The notes below the pieces were generated by a model. The model searched no databases. It saw only the letters and a program-made list of their open reading frames with translations, and was not told the DNA's origin. Of a DNA stretch of 45,857 nucleotides, positions 1 to 9,037 are shown piece by piece (the stretch's first letter is position 1; the number at the start of each line of letters is the position of its first letter). Source of the stretch: Polytrichum commune (Eukaryota; Streptophyta; Polytrichopsida; Polytrichales; Polytrichaceae). The stretch spans positions 18,678,144-18,724,000 of the forward strand of contig OX485809.1 of assembly GCA_950295325.1 (NCBI GenBank). The letters are read 5' to 3'. The translations under genes and the position numbers were made by a program.

Positions 1-54
1 GTCAAGGATGATATAAGTGTATTCCATAATTTATCATACGTAGAGCACTCGAAG

Positions 55-574
55 CACGGTAGATCACTCTAAGGCATTTTTGTGCACCACGTGCGGCTGG
101 GGGTTTTTTGTTTTGGGGCTATTTACCTTCAAGGGCTGAATTAAAGCCTCCCTATAATTACTTAAATTTCAAAAAATGGCCCATTTGTTTGCACCCTTCC
201 ATTACTTATATTGTCCAAGTCACTGCAATTTTTTGTACTCTATATTCCTTTTAACGACGGCGCGTTCCCTTTTCATCCATTTTTGGACAAGACGGAAATC
301 CCAATTATCATCCATCCCCGTGAGTCTTAAACCCATTTACATACCATACTAAACATACGTTCTAGGATCCTTATCTTCAACCCCTATATTAATTTTACAA
401 AAAATAATGGCCCACGTTTTATGTCCATCTAACTTACTTATAATGGGATTGTCTACATTTAATGGCCCCTTCATTATTTGGAATTCCTTTATAATTTTTT
501 ATTTCAAATGATTTTAATCCTCTCTATATTATGCCGCACGTCGTTTGTAAAATGCACTAAGTGATCTACCCGTG
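55..574. mobile_element. hAT-type MITE, copy 1, with 8-bp TSD
   Basis: Short non-autonomous DNA transposon of about 520 bp with no coding capacity. Its ends are inverted repeats: the right end reads AGTGATCTACCCGTG and the left end is its complement with one G missing (CACGGTAGATCACT). It is flanked by a perfect 8-bp duplication ACTCGAAG at 47-54 and 575-582. An 8-bp target duplication is the mark of the hAT superfamily. A second copy at 18105-18610 is almost identical over its whole length, so both moved fairly recently. No transposase is present in the window. Confidence 0.9.
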
Positions 575-582
575 ACTCGAAG

Positions 583-1789
583 TGTCTCAAGAGTCCTATC
601 CTAATTCTTGATTGCAACTCATAAGTGGAATGTGAAATTCTAATGTGGGTAAATGCATAATTCAATCATGTGAACTCAATAAGAGAAGTTTTGTGAATCA
701 TTTTGTGAAGAGAGAGAAAGACCTGTCCACCCACTGAAGTGATTAACTCTTTAAGTTCCGTATTGATCGGGTGTGAAACCCTTTGACTTTCTTTTTAATT
801 TCCATTCCAAATGTGAATGTAATCCAGCAATTTACTGGTCCTCCTCTTCGTCTTGAATTCCGGAATTAAGAGCACTGTTCCCAAGTGGTGAGGGAAACCT
901 GTTTGATTGGAAGTCTCAAAGTGAGTCAGGCTACAATTGTTGGAGAAGGAGGATGTAATCCCCGTGACAGTAATTTGAGGTTGTAAATTCAACCTGTATT
1001 TCAGAAAGTTTCATCCCATGAGAGGAACGTCATGTGACGTGCAATATTCCCTGATGAATTGACAAATTGGATGGTGGGAAATCAAATTACTCCAAATCTC
1101 ATTTCAGTGCCTCGTTGATTGAAGTAGAAATCTTTCTCCTTCTGGGACTGGTATCGATTCGGACAAGTGAAGTTCATTCTCCGGAGGAAATCGGAGAGGA
1201 GTAGGTATTCAAAAGGAAACCCCCTTGTCCAGTGGGCATCGGGTCATTTGACGTTACGAACGGACACTTTATTCACGCCGGCCCCTTGCTAAAAAGGGAC
1301 CGGAGTTTCTATCTATCTATCTATCTCTTCAAAAGGAAAGAGCGATTTCAGGTGGGATTGATAAATTCCATTCGGAGCTCGTCTTTCACAAAATTGGGAT
1401 CTTGACAGTCACTACTAGGAAAGGGGGTCCTTTCACACACAAAAACAACACAAAATTAACACATTTCAAGGACCATGACATATGTCGTGGTAGTTGCAGC
1501 CACTGTAAAGAAGGTGTCATCTTGGACCAGTCCTATTTTTTAACACATGAGATGTCAGAATCGTGTCGTGGTTTTAATTAGCAAGTACAGACTTTGACCT
1601 TCATCGGCGGCAATTTTTTTATTATGAGTAATTTATGTAAATGTTAATTAGTACATATCTCATTAAAAATGATTTCCATTTAGATAGGTGCCTACCTCCG
1701 ATAGAGGCCTACAGGCCCACCTACAAATCTACCACCTACTACCTACCTCTAGTGAATAACTACCCACCCACAAAGCCAAGTATAGGGCA
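583..1789. other. Intergenic, no gene seen
   Basis: AT-rich sequence with only short chance ORFs. It contains a short TATC microsatellite near 1310-1326. No conserved protein, RNA gene or repeat boundary was recognised. Confidence 0.6.
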
Positions 1790-1858
1790 GAATGCCAAGG
1801 GGACTTGAACCATGTACCTCATGGTCCCCACTTGGAGGCCTTAGCCACCAAGCCATTC
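1790..1858 (-). repeat. tRNA-like head of a SINE (degenerate)
   Basis: Read on the minus strand, about 69 nt resemble a tRNA. A Pol III A-box-like stretch (TGGCTTGGTGGC, complement of 1844-1855) is followed about 35 nt later by a B-box-like stretch (GGTTCAAGTCCC, complement of 1800-1811). The two ends can pair (GAATG with CATTC). The T-stem pairs poorly, so a functional tRNA is unlikely. A tRNA-derived SINE head or an old tRNA pseudogene fits better. No second copy was found in the window to prove a SINE body. Confidence 0.4.
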
Positions 1859-1917
1859 AACATCTTATGACATGTAAGGAATGTTTCAAGCCTTTGTATA
1901 TGGGGGCCTCTATTCGC

Positions 1918-2340
1918 TCTCTACTTCTACTATTTACTGTCCATTATTTACTATCTACTATTTACTGTCTTTTATTTATTGTTTATTTTCTACTATTTAT
2001 TATTTACTGCCTATGGTTTATTATTTACAGTCTACTATTTATGGTCTACTATCTATTATTTATTTTTAATGTATACTATTATGTTACTTTTAGAGTATAT
2101 TATAAACTATTTACAGCCTTTTATTTAATATTTATTTAAGATAGTATATTATTTATTATTTACAGCATGTGATTATGATTGACTGATTATAGTATATTAT
2201 TTACTAATTACAGTATGCTATTTATGATTTACTGTTTATAGTATATTATTAAATATTTATGGTATGTTCTTATTATTTACTTTTTATAGTATATTGGTTA
2301 CTATTTACTGTGAAATATTTCATGTTTATTATTTACTATG
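1918..2340. repeat. AT-rich degenerate minisatellite
   Basis: Irregular tandem repetition of motifs such as TTTACTATTTACTGT and TATAGTATATTATTTA over more than 400 bp. Open frames across it are repeat artefacts rich in Tyr, Leu and Ile. No function is implied. Confidence 0.75.
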
Positions 2341-2651
2341 TACTATTACAATGCTTTAATGTTGGATGAATGAAAGATACACTTGAATGCGGTAATTGCC
2401 TCTCTCCTACCTTAGTAATAAATGAAGAAGGTGACTCACATCTAGGTCTAGATCTAGCTAGAAGATCTATAAAACTAATTAAAAATAAAACATTCCTTCA
2501 CGGACCTTTTGCATGACAACAAAGTGACATAACTCTCACACATGTAAAAGATATGTCACGGAACTCAAAACTTGACTGTGGAGCTCAAAAACTCCAACAC
2601 GAAAGTGTTTTGTGTCATGGGCCACATGTCAAAGTGACCCTCCTTCCTTGT
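2341..2651. other. Intergenic, no gene seen
   Basis: Unique-looking AT-rich sequence between the minisatellite and the first solo LTR. No gene or repeat was recognised. Confidence 0.5.
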
Positions 2652-2656
2652 AGTGA

Positions 2657-4972
2657 TGTGAGCCCAAAGCGGTGCCCACATTTAGTCTTAGCGTTAGAAA
2701 ATATTAGTTGGTGTGCGTTGAAGTGGTGTATCACTTCACAAAAATATAAAAAGAGTGAAATGTTAGCCTTAGAAGTACAATGTTGTAAGAGGCTAGCATG
2801 TGAGTGGTTATTGTATTTTTACCTTAGAAAAGGATTGGAGTGAAGTAGGGTAGATAGGAAAGGCTTAAATCAAATAGTTAGTGAGTAGGCTAGTACAATG
2901 GATGGAGACAACCAAGGTGACTCAAGAAGCAAGTGCATTCGAATTGGGATGAATGGAGGATCACATTGAGCGCACAAGTGGACCATCTCATCGTGGCCAC
3001 TTAATGGGGAAGGTCCAAGGAAGAATGCAAGATGGAGGATAAGCAAATTCTAAAAGCACCAATCAAATTACGATTTAAGCATTGTGGTTTGAATTAAAGT
3101 GGTGAGTGACAATTTGGGAAGGTAAGGGGAGAAAGTTATGGCGGCGTAAAGTGGAGGAGGCTAAGTTTGGGTTGAGCACTCCCAAGGGGGTCCGAGGTAA
3201 GGTGGGGGATTGCTCTCATTCTCGCTCTCTCTTGTTGATGTTAGGAAGTGAAGCTCTTAGAGCTCATGAGGAGGATGTGACTTAGTTAGTAGGAAAAACT
3301 CTTGTACTTAGAGGCAATGTGTGGGAAATTAGTGGGGTGAATTAGTGTAGTTAGTTAGTCTCTCTCTCTTGGCTCTCTTTTCTTCTTGCCCTCTTGGCAC
3401 CTCATGTGGTGTGTATGGGTGTGTGTGGAGCAAGAAGGGTGCACGTGTGGTGCAAGGTTCTAGGTAGAGAACCGAGGCAAACTAGTTTTTAGATTGGTTT
3501 TGCATTGCTTAGATATAGTATTTGACTTAAGGCATTTAGTGATAGTGTTTAGTTCATAGTGTTCACCTCATAGCATTTAGTTTATAGAGCTTAGTTTGAA
3601 CCATTAAATTGGCGCACTCAGTTGGTATTAGATGATGGTACTTATTTTGAATGGTTTAATATTTGGCCAAAGGCCTGAATTGTTGAAGAAGGAGCAAGAC
3701 TTTTGGAGAAGGTGCTGGGAGTCCGAGACTGGGTAAGCTGTAAGCTGGGATTAGCTCTGCAGCTGGGCCTAGTTAGCTGCAGTTGCTGGTCAGGGCCACT
3801 TCACACATGAGCCAAGAGCCGTGACCTTGTAATGTTGAGCCGAGACTGTTGGTGGCAACTGAAGCCGAGACTGGGAACTGCATTAATTAAATCAAGGGAG
3901 CTGCACTAACCAAGCTGAGATCAAAGGAATCACCAGATGGCAGCTAATTAAGGGAAGGTGGCTATGATCGGGGAGAACCGGCAGTTGGTTACAAATTGTT
4001 TAAAGGACATCTAGGCCAATCATGAGCCATGCTAATTAGGAGATAGGCTAATTGCGAGTTGAGCTAACTAAGGAGCTGGCAAATTAGAAGCCGGACTATT
4101 TGAAGTTAGGCCAGAGAGGAGCTAGCTACGTAGGAGCTGGCTAATCAAGGCCAAGCAAATCAGGAGCTAGCTACCGTACTTAGGAGCAGCTTAATTAAGG
4201 GCCGAGCAAAGCAGGAGCTAGCTAATTCGAAGCTAGCCTAACTAGAGGAGGGCTAACAAGGAGCTGGTCTCTGTCTGCGGGGAACAGGTGCCTCAAGGAA
4301 GAAAGTGACGGGCGATGACGGGCGGAACAATTGGAGAACAACGCAAAATTACACCCGGAGATTTGAGACTGAGACCTCGGGAAGGGTCTTGTTGGAGACT
4401 GCCGGGGTTCTTCTATGGGGGAATCTACTCACCTTGAATGAAAAAATGGAGGAAGATAGAAAAATGAGGATTTGGTGATTGTGATGGACCAAGAGCCACA
4501 TTCCTAAGTTTTTGAGGTTGGGGTGGTTGTGTTTAAGTGATTGGTAGGGTAGGAAGCTTGAGGAGTAGACTCGTTGGGCTTGATGCTTTGATTGTGAGAC
4601 AATAAGCCTTGGAGAAAAGTATTTCTTAATACTATTCACTTGGATTGTCAAATAAAGATTTGTGTGTTTGGATGCTTCCATACCATGCATGGTGTATTGA
4701 ATTATTAAGTAGAGGTTAAAAAGTTGATCCTTGCACTATGGACTCAACAACCAAACCTAGTGAGGAGCTCAAGGACCCTAAAGAAGTGAAGGTAATCATT
4801 GGTAAAAGGAAGAAGGGAATATCTGCTTGGGCTTGCGCGTACAAGGCAAGGAATTGGACACTTGAGTCATCAAAGGACACATCCAAGCCTAAGGCCAATG
4901 CCACGGAGGAATGTGAGCCCAAACCCACTACTCGGACTACGAACGCTTAAGGGTGGGGGGTTTGGCCTCACA
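2657..4972 (+). mobile_element. Solo LTR A, TGTGAG family (plus orientation)
   Basis: A 2316-bp solo LTR. It starts TGTGAGCCCAAA and ends TTTGGCCTCACA, so the tips are the inverted repeat TGTGAG/CTCACA. A perfect 5-bp TSD AGTGA lies at 2652-2656 and 4973-4977. Two further solo LTRs (5572-7168 and 43269-44336) share both tips, the block GGTGCCCACAT next to the start, and a GGCGTTTAAGGGTGG-like block next to the end. It is the longest of the three because of an internal repeat-rich stretch at about 3715-4275. No internal coding region of this retrotransposon remains, as expected after LTR-LTR recombination. Small ORFs inside it are not conserved. Confidence 0.9.
3715..4275. repeat. GCTA-rich degenerate repeat inside solo LTR A
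   Basis: Loose, irregular repetition of motifs such as AGGAGCTAGCTAATTAGG and GAGCTGGCTAA. It occupies the same relative place as the 32-33-bp minisatellite in solo LTR B, suggesting that this family's LTR carries a repeat-prone internal segment that expands differently in each copy. Confidence 0.6.
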
Positions 4973-4977
4973 AGTGA

Positions 4978-5566
4978 GTGGAAAGAAATCCTAGGTGTAC
5001 GCAGAGGAGAAATCGATTACTTGATTTCCCTTAACCCGAATATCGAAGCTAAAGCAAACCAAGCTTTGGAAGAAGCAATCGAGGTGCGACTGGTGAAGGT
5101 GAAGGCTGTGCGAGTATAAGGGAGAAGTTGTCTCTTTAACCCATAACGTTTGGAGGGAGCATGAAGAGTTAGAATAAAAGGAGGAGCCGATCTAAGATTC
5201 GAGTACTTGATGTTGACTGTAATTTGTGGCTGGTTACGAAGACTATGGCCCTATCTATAAGACTTTGTTACTTGGAACTTGGAGTTGGTTAGAGGTGACT
5301 GACTCTAGGCCGAAGCTTAGACAATGGTCCTAGGGATTTTACTCTTCGCTTAATCCTGGGTCGCTTAGCTCATACACTAGGTTTGCGTCACTTGTAACTA
5401 GACTTTTACAAATTATAACAACTTAATTTAGAAAATACTAAGTTAAACGTTATTTTACCAATTCTGAAGTAATAAGAGGGAACATGATAATACTAATTTT
5501 AATCAATTCAGTTTGCAATTACAGGAATGTAATAGTGATAAAATGGCAGTGTCATCTAACGTGTGG
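4978..5566. other. Spacer between two solo LTRs, no gene seen
   Basis: About 590 bp lie between the TSDs of solo LTR A and solo LTR B. The sequence is AT-rich with no conserved ORF. It is the original genomic DNA into which both elements inserted in opposite orientations. Confidence 0.6.
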
Positions 5567-5571
5567 TGTGG

Positions 5572-7168
5572 TGTGAGGCCAAATCCACCACCCTTAAGCG
5601 TCCTAGTCCGGGTGATGACTTTGAGAATCACATTTAGATATTACAACATTGAACCCTGTGCAAAGTAATTTTCATGTTCAAATGAACATGTATTGTCTCA
5701 CTCATTGTGCTTTATTAATGTTGGCCTCTTGGCTTGTGCAAGAGTTGGCTTTCTCAAGAGTCCAACCCGCGGCCTTGGCCACACATGCCCTTAAGGACAT
5801 TCCTCTCGCTCCTTTAGTCTTGATTTTCCTTGTATCAACATTGCGAGAATCCTTCACACTTTCCATCAACTCGTGTACTCAGTTTATTTCCTAGTGTGGG
5901 TACAAGCGTTGACAAACGCTATTTTCTATTATCACAAACCTACACACTCTATTAAAAGCTCAACAATTCTCCCATCCAAGTTCACCACTTTCACCCACTA
6001 TCTAATGCCTCTTGTTCCCCTAGTTTGCTAATAAACTAGTGTCATAGATTAATACTAAGTAATGGCCTAATTAACTAGCCATCACCTAACCTAGTATAGT
6101 ACTATGGACTCCCCTCCTTATACCAATTAGTCTACCCCTTTGTAGGCTTCTAACTACGTCCTTTGAGGCTTAATGTAATAAGGTCCAGCAGCCCTTGCGC
6201 TACAGTATACCCGGTTCCAGCAGCTCTTGCTGCTACAGTCTGCCTGGTCCAGCAACCCTTGCTGTTACAGTATACCCGATTCCAGCAGCTCTCTGCTGCT
6301 ACAGTCTGCCCGGTCCAGCAGCCCTTGTTGTTACAGTATACCCGGTCCAGCAGCTCTTGCTGCTACAGTCTGCCCGTTCCAGCAGCCCTCGCTGCTACAG
6401 TATACCCGGTCCAGCAACCCTCGCTGCTACAGTATACCCGGTCCAGCAGCTCTCTGCTGCTACAGTATACCCGGTCCAGCAACTCTTGCTGCTACAGTCT
6501 GCCCGTTCCAGCAGCCCCTTGCTGCTACAATATACCCGATTCCAGCAGCTTTTGCGCTACAGTCTAACCCCTTAAACTCCCTCTAATCACTATATTCTCT
6601 ACCACACTACACCATTCCCACACACACACCACCAAGAGAGAGAGAGCTTAACTAATTAACTTCACTAAAAACTAATGTCCCACACACATGGCTCAAGCTC
6701 TTAAGAGCTTGCTCCCTTGAGAGCGCTTGATGGAGAGAGAGAAAAATGAGAAAAAAACACCTTAAGTAGCAAAGAGGGAGAGGGGAAGAGAGGGTGAGAG
6801 AGGTGAGGATAGGATGAGAGGATTAGCACCTCCAATCACAATCCTTTAACCCTCTCCTTCAAAGTAGGGACTCATCCCCATCCACCAAGCTTCCTTCTTC
6901 CTAAACTACCAAGGTGGATCCAAAAGTGGGCATTTAACCCGCAGAGCTCACCTTGCTTCACCTTACCCCCTTACTCACATAATCAAGGCATCCTCTTATT
7001 GAAATCAAACCTTGAATTAACTACACAACACATTCTAATGCCTAAACTTAAATCCACACCACACTTCACTTTTTTTATGTTTTGTGAATAATCATAACAC
7101 ATCAAAGTCAAACTAAAATTGGTTTCGAAGAGTTAATCATCACATGTGGGCACCATTTTGGGCTCACA
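5572..7168 (-). mobile_element. Solo LTR B, TGTGAG family (minus orientation)
   Basis: A 1597-bp solo LTR read on the minus strand. It begins at 7168 with TGTGAGCCCAAAATGGTGCC and ends at 5572 with GGCCTCACA. A perfect 5-bp TSD TGTGG lies at 5567-5571 and 7169-7173. Both ends match solo LTR A and solo LTR C, but the centre carries a 12-unit minisatellite instead of the GCTA-rich stretch of LTR A. ORFs here, including the Ser/Gln/Leu-rich ones in all three plus frames of the minisatellite, are repeat artefacts. Confidence 0.9.
6183..6572. repeat. 32-33-bp minisatellite, about 12 units
   Basis: Twelve imperfect tandem units, each built as TCCAGCAGCnCTTGCTGCT, then ACAGT(A/C)T, then RCCCGGT. 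They start near 6183, 6216, 6249, 6281, 6314, 6346, 6378, 6411, 6443, 6476, 6508 and 6541. Each unit contains a short dyad (CAGCAG...CTGCTG) that could fold as a small hairpin. The array lies wholly inside solo LTR B. Confidence 0.9.
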
Positions 7169-7173
7169 TGTGG

Positions 7174-9037
7174 CCTATGGTCCCTGGACATTTAATTAAA
7201 GAGACTATGGTCCAAATCAAGGTGCTTTGGCCTTGGAGTTATGAGACTATCATGTGTATGTCACGGTATGCGGCGTCGACGGCCGCACCTTATCCGTTGG
7301 GTTTCATCCATCTAGATTTGGATGGATGAATCTAGATGTGGAGAGGAAGGCTCCTAAGTGAGGAGCCTCCTCCTTGGCTTGGCATTCTTGCCAAGTTAAG
7401 TCTTGTGAGTTAGTGTGTGGAGAAAGCTTGTGTAAGGTGTAGATTGCATGATTTTGCAATAAATCTTGAGTTCTTCTCCCTCTACTTATACTCTTGGATT
7501 CTCCCTTGGTGGAGTGAGAGATAGTTTGACTAATTGTGTGCATTTGAAGAGTGATTTAGAGCTATTGTGAGTGTTCTACTTTCTTCCTTCTCACTTGGCA
7601 AGAATGCCTCATTTTTCTATTTTGTTCTCTTTTCTTCTTGATTCTTGACATTCAACACGCAAGGGGGCGCATGGAGGCAAAGAGCGATGGAGTTCCGGAG
7701 TTTTGGAGCGGAGAAAGCCGCATATTGTTGAAGCAACAAGAAGAAAAACATTTTCTTGTGAATGTCACATCAAGTTGAAGTGTGGTGAGAAATCATTGAA
7801 TTTTCCACAGAATTTCGTGTTGTTTTGCTCACATTCAAGCTTGAATGCAAGACATTGATATTTGGAAGTGAAGTTGTGATTCTAAAGAGAAGATTTGAAT
7901 CATACAACTCAAAAAAAAAAAAAGGAGGAGGAGGCCTCTGGGAGCCGGAGCCCCTGGCTCCTCCCTGGTTGGCCTGTATCGGCGTCTGCGGGCAGGCATG
8001 CGGTACTTCAGGTAGGCTGTACATCAGGCAGGTTGTACAGCAGGCAATCTGTAGCAGTGAGCAGTCTGTAGCACCAGGTAGTTTGTAATAGCAACAGCAG
8101 GCAACTGCTGCTGCCTATTTATTTTCTTTATTTTTTAAATTTAGTTGTTTATTTTTATTTTTAATTATTTAATTATTAATGAATTAAAAAACGGGATTTT
8201 ATTTAATTAATTATTTTATGTTTCCTTTCAACTTCTATTTTTTTTTTTTTTCTCTAAGAGGTTAATTTCTTAGGGATTGAGAAAGACGAATTTTGGCAGA
8301 AACTTTGTTTTCATTAATAAAAAACACCAAATAAACTTTAAAAAAAAAAAAACCCAAAACTCTTACGAATTTTTTAGGACTTTGGGATTTCTTTTAGGGG
8401 TTGTGTTGTACGAAATTTCCGAGGGGTGTCATTGAAGAGTGGGTGGCATGTGAAATTTCGTTCTGCCTAAAATACATTATTATTAGGATCGAATTGTGTT
8501 TGTCAACACATATTCCCGACATTCTTGTGAGGAGGGATTTTTAGGTTGTAGTGGGAAGATGAGAGATGTGCATAGGTAGCATTTCATTTTCTTCAGCAAC
8601 AGTGGTTCTTCATTTTGACCACCAACTGCAGGCGGGTGCCGGTTGGTCGCGGTCGCTTTCAATTTCTGCTTAAATGTTGTTTGGGGAAGAAGATCCAGTG
8701 CTGAAAATTGCATTGTTTTTTGTTTTTTGTTTTGGTACCTTCCCCCGTGGCGGGTTGTATTGCTGGCAGTTGTCGGCATTGCCCCATTTTGTGTTGTTAT
8801 AGATTGTGATAGGGTACTGTGGAGGTGAGGTCGGATTAATGACCGACGGGACCTTTGTTTGTGCACCAAGTGGGCAGTGTTTGTTTTCACTTGTGGTGAG
8901 GCTGGGTTAATGACCATCAGACCATAAGTTTAGTGGTGGTTGCAAGTGCAGGTTGCCTTTGACCTTTTTTTTTCTCTTTGTACCTGGATACTAATTCATT
9001 TGGGTTGTTGATTCGGTGACCATCCCATTGTGGGTTT
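7174..9037. other. Upstream region of the gypsy element; 5' LTR not identified
   Basis: About 1.9 kb between solo LTR B and the gag start. It holds a small hairpin around CATCCATCTAGAT near 7305-7340, an A-run, a degenerate GGCAG(T/G)(C/T)TGTA-type minisatellite at 7983-8110, and AT-rich stretches. The 5' LTR and 5' UTR of the gypsy element should lie here. I found no block matching the putative 3' LTR at 17531 and no convincing primer-binding site. Short ORFs on both strands look random. Confidence 0.5.
7983..8110. repeat. Short degenerate minisatellite
   Basis: About six imperfect units of roughly 20 bp carrying GGCAG-TCTGTA-like cores (GGCAGGTTGTACA, GGCAATCTGTAGCA, GAGCAGTCTGTAGCA, and similar), ending in CAACTGCTGCTGCC. 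No function is implied. Confidence 0.55.

Noticed and set aside
6163-6586. Three overlapping plus-strand ORFs of 119-134 codons rich in Ser, Gln and Leu
   Set aside because: They are translations of the same 32-33-bp minisatellite in three frames. No frame is favoured, and the region is inside a solo LTR.
2657-7168. A 4.5-kb DNA transposon with long terminal inverted repeats
   Set aside because: The two inverted ends belong to separate solo LTRs, each with its own 5-bp TSD (AGTGA and TGTGG).
8483-8917. Minus-strand ORF of 144 codons upstream of gag
   Set aside because: No domain or family pattern; it lies in the probable 5' untranslated region of the gypsy element and contains low-complexity sequence.
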